NCBI GenBank assembly: GCA_000016765.1
Contig: CP000699.1
Location: 3,125,001-3,189,000, forward strand
Origin: Rhizorhabdus wittichii RW1
GTDB lineage: Bacteria; Pseudomonadota; Alphaproteobacteria; Sphingomonadales; Sphingomonadaceae
Direction: 5' to 3'
DNA: 64,000 nt
The position numbers and the translations under genes were made by a program. Shown here in pieces: positions 28,013 through 36,068 of this stretch; the first letter of the stretch is position 1, and every line of letters starts with the position of its first letter. The notes under the pieces are model-generated. The model did not search any database and had not been told where the DNA came from. It saw only the letters and a program-made list of their open reading frames with translations.

Positions 28013-29821
28013 TCAGTCGATCCGCCGCCACAGGCGGAAGGGCGAATTGCCGGGCAGCTCGACCGGCTCCAGCCAGCCGGGAATCTTCCCGTCCATCAGC
28101 TGGGTGTAGAAGCCGTGCGGCGCCCGCGCCTTGTAGATGGTCGATTCGGCCATGCCCGGGCAGAGCAGCAGCATCGTCGCGCCGCGGCGCTTCATCACTG
28201 CATGCGCCACCTCGGGCGATGTCGCGCGGAAGCTGTGCTGGACGTCGAGGATCGCGTCGCCGTTGCGGTGATAGGGGCCGGCGACCGCGCTGTGCCGGGT
28301 CATCGCGATCAGCCGCGGCCCCAGGTCGATGAAGGTCAGCATCGTCGCCGCCGGCAGCCGGTCGAGCTGGGCGAGCGCGGGCAGGGTGGTGCAGCGGCGC
28401 GGCTGGCGATCGGCTTCGGCGCGCGCCTTTTCCTTGCGGACCTCCTTGGCGGGCTTGGGGATCATCGCCACGAACTGGGCGACCTGCCCCGACAGCGCGA
28501 AGAAGACCACCAGCGTGCCGCCGACCCGGACCAGCGACGATGCCGAATCGAGCAGCCGGGGCAGCAGCCGCCAGCCGAGCGCGGCGGCGCCATAGACGCC
28601 CAGCAGCTGCGCCTGCGGGCCGAAGCGCGATTGCCAGGCGAGCCCCGCCGTCGCCAGCAGGCTGAGCAGCGCGATCGTCGCCCAGACCGGGGCCTGCTCG
28701 GTGCGCCGCGCCTGCCAGAAGGCGGCGATCGCTCCCGCCGTGCCGATCAGCGGCAGCCAGGCGGTCTGCAGCGCGTCGCGCCACGGCTTGGTGGTGAGCG
28801 GCTTCACCTCGCGGATATTGTCGAACCACAGCAGCTTGAGCTCGGGCGAGATGCTCTCGGGCGCGCCGAGGCATTGCGGGAAGCTGAGCGCGAAGAAGAC
28901 GGCGATGGCCGCGCCCGCGGCGGCCAGCGCGGCGAGCCGCCGCCACGGCCCCCGGATGGCGGCGAGCGACAGTCCCAGCATCAGCGCCGAGGTCAGCAGC
29001 AGCGTCGACAGATAGACCGGCGACAGCACGTCGCACATCATCCGCCGGTTGTCGTAGGAGGCGAAGCCGGCGAAGGCGAGCGCGCAGCCGCCGCCCAGCG
29101 CCACCGCATAGGCGCGCAGCCGGCCTGCCTGTTCGCGGTCCCAGGCCCAGCGCAGCGCGATCGACGCGCCCGCCACCGCCATCATCGGGATCAGTTCGAG
29201 GCCGATGCCGAGCGACACCGCCGTGGCGAGGCCCGCGACGGCGCCGCCGCGCTGCGGGTGGCGGTCGGCGATCCCGGCGACGACCAGCGCCAGCATCGCG
29301 AGCTGCCAGCCATGATGGTCGATGCGCAGCGGCATCCACATGAACAGCGTCGTCTGCGCGCACATCAGCACCGCGAAGGCGATCGGATAGGCGCGCGGGT
29401 GGATGGTCCGCCGCACCGTCAGCACGATCGCCCACAGCGCCGGCGCCAGCGCCAGCAGCGGCGCCACCGCGCAGGCGATCCGCTCGGCGGTGAACTCGCC
29501 GACCAGCGGGCGGAACGCCAGGATCATCGCCGCGATCGGCAGGTCGACGATCCGCGACCAGTGGACGTTGAGGCCGCCCGGCGGGGCGAGCTTGTACTGG
29601 CGCAGGTCGAACCAGGCCTGCCCGCCGAGCCAGGCCTTGACCTCGGCGAGCCGGAGATTGTCGTCGGTGTCGCTCAGCGCCAGCCAGCGGACCTGGCCCC
29701 AGCGATAATAGAGGAGATAGGCGCAGGCCCCCAGGAACATCAGCCAGAAGACGGTGCGCCAGCGGCGCTCGATCCAGTCCATCAGCCGATCTTCGAACTG
29801 CGCGTCGTTCCGGTCCTGCAT
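28013..29821 (-). CDS. STT3/AglB-like polytopic membrane glycosyltransferase (candidate), paralogue A
   Basis: 602 aa with about ten membrane segments and a C-terminal soluble tail. The first loop has WLALSDTDDNLRLAEVKAWLGG followed by QYKLAPPGGLNVHWSRIVDLP; the second has MPLRIDHHGW. These positions, an acidic DxDD after the first helix and a DHH in the next loop, resemble the metal-binding motifs of GT-C oligosaccharyltransferases such as archaeal AglB. No WWDYG motif is seen, so it is not a classical STT3. The C-terminal tail has TRHSAVAGPYHRNGDAI. It is a paralogue of the gene at 34137. The role in envelope glycan transfer is inferred. Confidence 0.6.
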   Translation of the reverse strand: MQDRNDAQFEDRLMDWIERRWRTVFWLMFLGACAYLLYYRWGQVRWLALSDTDDNLRLAEVKAWLGGQAWFDLRQYKLAPPGGLNVHWSRIVDLPIAAMILAFRPLVGEFTAERIACAVAPLLALAPALWAIVLTVRRTIHPRAYPIAFAVLMCAQTTLFMWMPLRIDHHGWQLAMLALVVAGIADRHPQRGGAVAGLATAVSLGIGLELIPMMAVAGASIALRWAWDREQAGRLRAYAVALGGGCALAFAGFASYDNRRMMCDVLSPVYLSTLLLTSALMLGLSLAAIRGPWRRLAALAAAGAAIAVFFALSFPQCLGAPESISPELKLLWFDNIREVKPLTTKPWRDALQTAWLPLIGTAGAIAAFWQARRTEQAPVWATIALLSLLATAGLAWQSRFGPQAQLLGVYGAAALGWRLLPRLLDSASSLVRVGGTLVVFFALSGQVAQFVAMIPKPAKEVRKEKARAEADRQPRRCTTLPALAQLDRLPAATMLTFIDLGPRLIAMTRHSAVAGPYHRNGDAILDVQHSFRATSPEVAHAVMKRRGATMLLLCPGMAESTIYKARAPHGFYTQLMDGKIPGWLEPVELPGNSPFRLWRRID

Positions 29822-30293
29822 CGGGCCCCGATTACAGCATTTTCAGGAAAAGTGGATACCGGTTTTCCGTCTGGAAAGGCGTAAAGAAGCGCAGGTCTCC
29901 GGGCGCCTGGCCCGCTCGCCGCGATCGGCCGAAGGCCGGCGCCCGTCCCGTTCGTTCGGGCGAGGTTCAGCTTGGCCATGCTGTGTTCGGCCCATCCGGG
30001 AACGGATACGAAGGGAACGGACTGGCAATTTCCACCCTTCGGGAGGCGCTCCTTCGGGGTTCCCTTTCCCCGGGGAGCGTGTTCCCCCGGCGGCGTCTTT
30101 GCCGATGGCATTCCCTTGGCCCCCTTTTGGTCATCCCGGCGAAAGCCGGGATCTCACTTCTCTACGTCCCTCGTCTCCTGGAGACCGGAAAAGGCAGGGA
30201 GATCCCGGCTTTCGCCGGGATGACGGTGTGGGTGATGCCGCCGCCGCTACGCTCCAGCTTGAGCCGCCCCCGCTTTTGTGGAATGGCGCGCCG
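29822..30293. other. 472-bp non-coding region with dispersed-repeat remnants
   Basis: No convincing gene is present. GCATTTTCAGGAAAAGTGGA followed by TACCGGTTTTCCG (about 29840-29875) resembles a short repeat found in several alphaproteobacterial genomes. 30129-30224 is a CGTCAT inverted repeat of the GAAAGC variant (TCATCCCGGCGAAAGCCGGG and its complement). A minus-strand frame from 30111 to 29782 is open, but its product is arginine/glycine/proline-rich and looks like translated repeat. The region separates paralogue A from gtrA and may carry both divergent promoters. Confidence 0.55.
30129..30224. repeat. CGTCAT-type inverted repeat (GAAAGC variant)
   Basis: The arms are TCATCCCGGCGAAAGCCGGG and CCCGGCTTTCGCCGGGATGA. 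This variant differs from the GGAGGC form seen at 17777 but matches the form at 63096 and 56093. Confidence 0.75.
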
Positions 30294-30710
30294 ATGCCGG
30301 AGGCGCCCCTTCTTTCCCGCGAGCGGATCGTGCTGCTCGGCCAGCTCGTCCGCTATGCGGTCACCGGGGTGTTCGCCTCGCTCGTCAATATCGGCATCTA
30401 TCACCTGCTGGTGAAGCTGGCCGGCTTCGATCCCAACCTCGCCTGGACCTTCGGCTTCGTCGGCGCGGCGACCACCGGCTATGTCGTCCACGGGCAGTGG
30501 AGCTTTCGCGGCCATGGCGGGCGCGACCGGCAGGGGGTGCGGATCGCGCGCTTCGCGATCGTCTCGCTGATCAGCTTCGCGCTCAACAGCCTGTGGGTGT
30601 GGCTGCTCGTCCAGCATATGGACCTTCCGATCTGGTCGCCCTATCCGCTGGTGCTGGGCGTGACGCCGCTCCTGGTCTTCTGGCTGAACCGCCAATGGGT
30701 GTTCGAATGA
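30294..30710 (+). CDS. GtrA family protein (polyprenyl-linked sugar flippase)
   Basis: 138 aa with four membrane helices. The GtrA pattern is clear: LVRYAVTGVFASLVNIGIYHLL, AWTFGFVGAATTGYVVHGQWSF and the ending LVFWLNRQWVFE. GtrA proteins move undecaprenyl-phosphate-linked sugars to the periplasmic face. The ATG at 30294 is used; upstream in-frame codons add no family sequence. The stop overlaps the glycosyltransferase start (ATGA), the classical gtrA-gtrB arrangement. Confidence 0.92.
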   Translation: MPEAPLLSRERIVLLGQLVRYAVTGVFASLVNIGIYHLLVKLAGFDPNLAWTFGFVGAATTGYVVHGQWSFRGHGGRDRQGVRIARFAIVSLISFALNSLWVWLLVQHMDLPIWSPYPLVLGVTPLLVFWLNRQWVFE

Positions 30711-31711
30711 GCGAGACGCTGCCGGTTCCCCTGCTCTCCGTCCCCCTGCTGTCTGTCATCGTCCCGGTGAAGGACGAGGAGGATGCGATCGTCCCCTTCG
30801 TCACGCGGATGACGCGGGTGCTCGACGCGCTGCGCGATCCGCAGGGCGCGCCGATCGGCTGGGAGATCGTCTTCATCGACGACGGCAGCACCGACCGGAC
30901 GATGGCGGCGATCCTGGTCGCGCACGATGCCGACCGCCGCGTCGCGGCGCTGTCGCTGTCGCGCAACTTCGGCAAGGAAGCCGCGCTGTCGGCCGGGCTC
31001 GACCATGCCCGCGGCGCGGTGGTGGTGCCGATCGACGTCGACATGCAGGACCCGCCCGAGGTGATCGGCGCGATGATCGACAAGTGGCGCGACGGCTATG
31101 AGGTGGTCTACGGCGTCCGGCGCAACCGGCTGACCGACAGCCTGCCCAAGCGGCTGACCGCCGACCTCTATTATCGCGCGCACAACTGGCTCTCGATGGA
31201 CAAGATCCCCGAGCATGCCGGCGATTTCCGCCTGCTCGACCGCAAGGTCGTCGAGGTGATCAAGCGGATGCCCGAGCGCAACCGCTTCATGAAGGGCCTG
31301 TTCGCCTGGTCGGGCTTTCGCCAGACCGCGGTCGAATATGACCGGGCCGAGCGCGCCGTCGGCACCACCAAGTTCAATTACTGGAAGCTGTGGCAGCTCG
31401 CGATCGACGGCATCACCTCGGCGTCGACCGCGCCCCTGCGGGTGTGGTCCTATGTCGGCGCGGTGATCGCGGTGGTGGCGCTGGTCTATGCGGTCTATAT
31501 CGGCGTCCGCACGCTGATCTACGGCGCCGACGTGGCGGGCTATCCGTCGCTGATGGTCGCGACGCTGTTCCTCGGCGGGGTCCAGCTCCTCTCGCTCGGC
31601 ATCCTCGGCGAATATGTCGGGCGCATCCTGGTCGAGACCAAGAAGCGGCCGATCTACATCGTCCGGCAACGCATAGGCTGTGCTGAGCCCGAGATCGAGG
31701 ACGCCGACTGA
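30707..31711 (+). CDS. Glycosyltransferase family 2, GtrB/DPM1-like polyprenyl-phosphate glycosyltransferase
   Basis: 334 aa. The N-terminal GT-A domain has LLSVIVPVKDEEDAIVPFV, VFIDDGSTDRTM, SLSRNFGKEAALSAGLDHARG and the DxD-containing PIDVDMQDPPEVI, the signature of the GtrB/dolichol-phosphate-mannose-synthase type. Two C-terminal membrane helices (VWSYVGAVIAVVALVYAVYI and MVATLFLGGVQLLSLGILGEYVGRI) anchor it. It should load a sugar onto undecaprenyl phosphate at the cytoplasmic face, for GtrA to flip. It is coupled upstream to gtrA and downstream to the methyltransferase (TGATG). Confidence 0.93.
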   Translation: MSETLPVPLLSVPLLSVIVPVKDEEDAIVPFVTRMTRVLDALRDPQGAPIGWEIVFIDDGSTDRTMAAILVAHDADRRVAALSLSRNFGKEAALSAGLDHARGAVVVPIDVDMQDPPEVIGAMIDKWRDGYEVVYGVRRNRLTDSLPKRLTADLYYRAHNWLSMDKIPEHAGDFRLLDRKVVEVIKRMPERNRFMKGLFAWSGFRQTAVEYDRAERAVGTTKFNYWKLWQLAIDGITSASTAPLRVWSYVGAVIAVVALVYAVYIGVRTLIYGADVAGYPSLMVATLFLGGVQLLSLGILGEYVGRILVETKKRPIYIVRQRIGCAEPEIEDAD

Positions 31712-32433
31712 TGGACCGCGCCACCTATGACCGCATGGCGGAGATCGACCAGGACCATTGGTGGTTCGTCGCCCGCCGCCGGATCATCGCCAGCCTGATC
31801 GAGCGCCACCGGCCGAAGCCGGGGCCGATGCGCATCCTGGAAGTGGGGGCGGGGACCGGCTCCAACCTCGCGCTGCTCCAGCGCTACGGCGCGGTCGACG
31901 CGATCGAGCCCGACGACGACGCCCGCGCCTTCGCCGAGCAGCGCAGCGGCCTGAAGATCAAGGGCGGCTACCTGCCCGACGTGCCGCTCGACGACGGCGC
32001 CTATGACCTGATCGTGCTGCTCGACGTGCTCGAGCATATCCCCGGCGACGTCGAGGCGCTGGCCTGCCTGAAGGACAAGCTGGCGCCGGGCGGGCGCATC
32101 CTCGTCACCGTGCCGGGCGCGCCGTGGATGTGGAGCGCCCACGACGTCGCCCACCACCACCAGCGCCGCTACACCGGGGCGCAGCTCCGCGCCGTGTTCG
32201 GCCAGGCGGGGCTGAAGCCGCGCTTCATGAGCCATTTCAACAGCGTGCTCTTCCCCTTGATCGCGGCGGTGCGGCTGCTGGGCAAGATCACCGGCAAGGA
32301 AGGCGGCGACGACGCGATGCCGTCGAAGCCGGTCAACGCGGCGCTGACGACGCTGTTCGGGGCCGAGCGCTTCTGGGCGGCGCGGGTGCCGGTGCCGTTC
32401 GGCGTCTCGATCGCGATCGTCGCGGAGCCGTAA
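31711..32433 (+). CDS. Class I SAM-dependent methyltransferase
   Basis: 240 aa. The first motif is ILEVGAGTGSNLALLQRYG, followed by the acidic IEPDDDA, then YDLIVLLDVLEHIPGDVEAL and LAPGGRILVTVPGAPWMWSAHD. This is a methyltransferase_11/23-like protein often placed beside GT2 genes in polysaccharide loci, where it may methylate sugars or lipid carriers. Its ATG shares one base with the glycosyltransferase stop (TGATG), and it is the last gene of the gtrA-GT2-methyltransferase operon. Confidence 0.88.
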   Translation: MDRATYDRMAEIDQDHWWFVARRRIIASLIERHRPKPGPMRILEVGAGTGSNLALLQRYGAVDAIEPDDDARAFAEQRSGLKIKGGYLPDVPLDDGAYDLIVLLDVLEHIPGDVEALACLKDKLAPGGRILVTVPGAPWMWSAHDVAHHHQRRYTGAQLRAVFGQAGLKPRFMSHFNSVLFPLIAAVRLLGKITGKEGGDDAMPSKPVNAALTTLFGAERFWAARVPVPFGVSIAIVAEP

Positions 32434-32445
32434 GGCCCGAACGGG

Positions 32446-34041
32446 TCAGCGCACCGGCTTGAAGCGGAAGGGCGCGACGTCTTCCTGGATGCTGTAGAGC
32501 GCGCCGCGCTCGCCGCCGTTCCAGATCAGCTTGAGCGACGGATCGTTGATCGGCCAGCGATCGCGCGGGGCGTTGATCAGCCACAGATAGTCGAACGCCT
32601 CGCGCGGGAAGAGCGCGATCGAGCTTTCGATGCTGCGCGATCGCGGCGCGCGGCAGCGGCGCGGGCGCATCACCTGGGTCGGGTCCTCGGCATAGCCCTT
32701 GGCGGGGGCGTAGGTGATCGACAGCAGCTGCGCGCCCGCCATCGTCCATTGGCCGTTGACGAACGCTTCCCGCCGGACGATCGCCATCGCGCCGAGATGT
32801 TCGAGCCGGGGCGATTCCCAGCGCGACAGGCAGGGCAGGTCGACCAGCGCGAAGACGCGGGCGTTGCGGTCGACATGGTCGAGCGCGGCGAGCTGCTGCT
32901 CCTGATAGGCGGAGATGCCGGCGAACTGGACGGTCGCCTGCCACACGCGCACCCCGAAGATCGCCAGCGCGATCGCGGCGATGCTGCCCAGCGCGACCCG
33001 GTTGGTGGTGCGCGGCACCAGCCCGAGCACCCCGATCGCGACGACATAGGGGGCGAGCCGCATGTCGGCATAGGCCGAGCCGATGACGATGCGCGGCATC
33101 AGGACATAGGCGATGATCAGCACCAGCGTGGCGACGCCGAGGGTGCGGCGCATGTCGACGCCGACCTTGCGCCAGCCGATCGAGCCGATGCCGAACAGCA
33201 CCAGCATGATCAGCAGCGACACCAGCCAGATGTCGAATTCCATCCACTGGGTGCGCAGCGAGGAGACCAGATAGACATATTTGGCCTTCCAGTTGAACCA
33301 GTCGGCGGTCTCCCCCTGCACGTCGCCCGATCGCCACAGCAGCATCAGCAGCATCGGCGGGGCGAGCGGCAGGCAGTGGAGCGCGCCGCGCCACAGCGCC
33401 TCGGCATAGCCGCGCCCCTCGACGTCGCGCATCCGCACGATCTCGGCCGAGAAGGCGAGCAGGCCGAGCACGCCCCAGGCGAAGCCGTGCGCCAGCCAGA
33501 CCAGGCAGCCGATCGGCACGAACAGGATCGCGCGCAGCCGGATCCGCCCCATCCGCGCCAGATAGAGCCACAGCGCGAAGGCGTTGAGCGCGAACGCCAT
33601 CGCCAGCACATAGTTGATGAAGCCCCACTGGAACGGCCAGCAATAGGCGAAGGGCGCGACCAGCCCGGCCGTCGCCGGCAGCCGGCCATGGACCTCGCGC
33701 GCGATCAGCAGGAAGCCGGTCAGCGTCAGCGGCGGCACCATCATGACGATCAGCTTCACGCCCAGCTCGAGCCCGAACAGCTTGGCCATGGGCACGATCA
33801 GCAGGTCGACGCCGAGATTGCCCATCAGCGCCCATTGGAAGCTGAAATAGTCGGTGAGCAGCGGCGAGGAGGGATCGGACAGCTCGACCCGGTAGCGCCC
33901 CATATGTCCCATCAGGTCGACCAGCGGGGGAACCTCGGGCCGGATCAGCGGGATGATCGATATGATCGCGAGGACGGCGATATACCAGGGTCGCGTCCAC
34001 CAGCCGGACGGCGGCGTCAGAGGCGGTGTGGACCGGAACAT
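32446..34041 (-). CDS. Large polytopic membrane protein (putative GT-C)
   Basis: 531 aa with about ten membrane helices after a short cytoplasmic N-terminus. The early loop is PEVPPLVDLMGHMGRYRVELSD, similar to the vDlpnHlaR motif of a family of unassigned bacterial GT-C-like proteins. The middle is helical-hydrophobic and the last about 170 residues are a soluble domain (NARVFALVDLPCLSRWESPRLEHLG...). It lacks the HWSRIVDLP and DHHGW motifs of the two paralogues at 28013 and 34137. It is convergent with the methyltransferase. Function unknown; envelope glycan synthesis is inferred from neighbours. Confidence 0.65.
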   Translation of the reverse strand: MFRSTPPLTPPSGWWTRPWYIAVLAIISIIPLIRPEVPPLVDLMGHMGRYRVELSDPSSPLLTDYFSFQWALMGNLGVDLLIVPMAKLFGLELGVKLIVMMVPPLTLTGFLLIAREVHGRLPATAGLVAPFAYCWPFQWGFINYVLAMAFALNAFALWLYLARMGRIRLRAILFVPIGCLVWLAHGFAWGVLGLLAFSAEIVRMRDVEGRGYAEALWRGALHCLPLAPPMLLMLLWRSGDVQGETADWFNWKAKYVYLVSSLRTQWMEFDIWLVSLLIMLVLFGIGSIGWRKVGVDMRRTLGVATLVLIIAYVLMPRIVIGSAYADMRLAPYVVAIGVLGLVPRTTNRVALGSIAAIALAIFGVRVWQATVQFAGISAYQEQQLAALDHVDRNARVFALVDLPCLSRWESPRLEHLGAMAIVRREAFVNGQWTMAGAQLLSITYAPAKGYAEDPTQVMRPRRCRAPRSRSIESSIALFPREAFDYLWLINAPRDRWPINDPSLKLIWNGGERGALYSIQEDVAPFRFKPVR

Positions 34042-34136
34042 CGGGACTCGCCCTTATGTCGGGCGCGGAAGGACGGCAAGGGGTTGGCGCGATTCCGGCG
34101 GGAATATCGGCTGCCTCGTCGGCGTATATCGCCGTT

Positions 34137-35912
34137 TCAGGACCGTCGCCGCCACAGCCGCAGCGTACTGCCCTCCAGCGGCACCGGTTCCAGCCAGGCC
34201 GGCACTTCGCCGCGCAGCAGCCGGGCCGCGAGCCCGTCGTGCGACGCCCCGGCATAGAGGTTGGTCTCGGTGCCGGTGGGGTCGATCAGCAGATAGGCCA
34301 TGCCGTGCGTCGCCATGATGCGGCGGGCGACCTCGGGCGGCTGGGTGAAGGCCAGGATCACCCGGCGGATCGCCTGCGGATCGCGGTGATGGCCGCTGCC
34401 GGCATAGCTGTGCGGCGTGGCGATCAGCAGGCGCGGGGTGAGGTCGAGCCCGGTCAGGATGGTGCTGCGCGGCAGCCGTGCGAGCGGATCGAGGCTGGTG
34501 CAGGGGGCGAAGCAATAATGGACCGGCGCGGTCGCCTTGGCGGCGTTCGTGGCAGGGGCGGTGCGGTCGACGACCAGCACGCCCGCCGCGACCGCTCCGA
34601 TCGGCGACAGTGCGAGGAACGCCGTGGCCGAGGCGACGACGCGGGCCGGCATGCGCCGCCAGCGGTCGATCGCGCCCAGCAGCCGGGCGAGCAGCCAGGC
34701 GGTGCCGGGCAGGGCGCAGCCATGGGCGAAGCCGCCGGCGCGCTGGACGAGCAGCGCGACCGCGAAGGCGGCGGCGAGGATCGCGGCCATGGTCAGCCAG
34801 TTGCGCGCCTCGGCGCTGGTCCGCGCGCTGCGCCAGGCGGCGAGCGTGCCGAGCAGGCCGACCAGCGGAAAGCCGATCAGCATCGCCGCATTGTCGGCCG
34901 GCTGCCGCCAGACGGGCAGCCCTTCGAGGACATTGTCGTACCAGAAGTGGCGCGACACCGGATCGAGCGTGGCGAACGGCCCGGCGAGGCAGGCGGGCGC
35001 GGTCGCCGCGAGCAGCGCGACGCCGAGCGCCCCGGCCAGGACCAGCGCCGCGATCCGCGCGCCGACGCCGCGCCGCGTGGCGATCCGCAGCCCGATCGCG
35101 GCGGTGATCGGCGTGACGATCAGCGGCCCGAACCAGGCGGGGCTGACCGCGTCGCACCAATATTGGCCCCAGCCGGCGCGCCCGTGGAAGCCGGCGAACA
35201 GGAGCAGGCTGGCGCCGCCGAATGCGGCCGCGAAGGCGCGGAGCCGCTCGGTCTCGCCCCAGCACAGGCAGCGCAGCGCCAGCAGCAGCGCGATCGCCGC
35301 CGCCGCCGGCAGCGCTTCGAGCGAAATGGCGAGCCACAGCGCGGTGACGATGCCGCCCATGGTCCCGCCGCGCAGCGGCCGGCGGTCGAAGCAGGCGGCG
35401 ACCGCGAACAGGCCCAGCGCGGTCTGCCAGCCATGATGGTCGATCCGCATCGGCAGGACGTGGAACAGGATCATCGGCGCGGTCGCGGCGAGCGTCGCCG
35501 CGAGCAGCGCCGCGCGCCGGCCGGCGAGCCGCGCGGTGGCGAGCGCGACCGCCGACAGCGTCCCCGCGAAGGTGATCAGCGGCACCGCGCTGGCGGCGAC
35601 GCGCTCGGCGCTCGCCCCGCCGAGCAGCGGCTGGAGCAACAGGATCAACCCGGCGATCGGCAGGTCGACGATCCGCGACCAGTGCATCGGCACGCCGTGC
35701 GGCGGATCGATGCGATATTGGGTGACGTCGAAGAAGCTCTGCCCGCCCAGCCAGTCGCGGACCTGCTGGAGCCGCAGATAATCGTCGGGGTCCCACATTT
35801 CGAGCGGCGCGATGCGGCTGTATGCGACGGCCAGCAGCACCGTCGCCGCGAGCGCCCAGAGCGCGGCGATGCCGAGGATCAGGCGGCGGGGAGAGAGGGA
35901 GGTATCAGTCAT
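34137..35912 (-). CDS. STT3/AglB-like polytopic membrane glycosyltransferase (candidate), paralogue B
   Basis: 591 aa from the ATG at 35912 (MTDTSLSPRRLILGI). It has the same plan and motifs as the protein at 28013: MWDPDDYLRLQQVRDWLGGQ, GVPMHWSRIVDLPIAG, LPMRIDHHGWQ, WCDAVSP and HFWYDNVLEG. The C-terminal tail has TPHSYAGSGHHRD, matching TRHSAVAGPYHRN of the paralogue. An acidic motif after the first helix and DHH in the next loop are GT-C features. Substrate and product are unknown. Its 5' end abuts the palindromic repeat at 35915. Confidence 0.6.
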   Translation of the reverse strand: MTDTSLSPRRLILGIAALWALAATVLLAVAYSRIAPLEMWDPDDYLRLQQVRDWLGGQSFFDVTQYRIDPPHGVPMHWSRIVDLPIAGLILLLQPLLGGASAERVAASAVPLITFAGTLSAVALATARLAGRRAALLAATLAATAPMILFHVLPMRIDHHGWQTALGLFAVAACFDRRPLRGGTMGGIVTALWLAISLEALPAAAAIALLLALRCLCWGETERLRAFAAAFGGASLLLFAGFHGRAGWGQYWCDAVSPAWFGPLIVTPITAAIGLRIATRRGVGARIAALVLAGALGVALLAATAPACLAGPFATLDPVSRHFWYDNVLEGLPVWRQPADNAAMLIGFPLVGLLGTLAAWRSARTSAEARNWLTMAAILAAAFAVALLVQRAGGFAHGCALPGTAWLLARLLGAIDRWRRMPARVVASATAFLALSPIGAVAAGVLVVDRTAPATNAAKATAPVHYCFAPCTSLDPLARLPRSTILTGLDLTPRLLIATPHSYAGSGHHRDPQAIRRVILAFTQPPEVARRIMATHGMAYLLIDPTGTETNLYAGASHDGLAARLLRGEVPAWLEPVPLEGSTLRLWRRRS

Positions 35913-35914
35913 GT

Positions 35915-36056
35915 CCCCCCTCCCTTTCAAGGGAGGGGCCGGGGGTGGGTGCGAGCGCAGCGAGCCCGCCTCGATCGTCCCGCAAAACTCCGCCAAGGGG
36001 GATCGACCCCCTTGGCTGCGTCACCCACCCCTTGCCCCTCCCTTGAAAGGGAGGGG
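35915..36056. repeat. Long palindromic intergenic repeat (copy 2 of 3)
   Basis: It is bounded by CCTCCCTTTCAAGGGAGGGG and CCCTCCCTTGAAAGGGAGGG, with the middle GGTGGGTGCGAGCGCAGCGA and CCAAGGGGGATCGACCCCCT. Related to 12276 and 43433. It sits between two minus-strand genes, immediately upstream of paralogue B. Confidence 0.8.
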
Positions 36057-36068
36057 AAGGACTGAGGG

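Noticed and set aside
29782-30111. 109-codon minus-strand open frame in the gap before gtrA
   Set aside because: Its translation is low-complexity and matches repeat-like DNA; no start context or family similarity.
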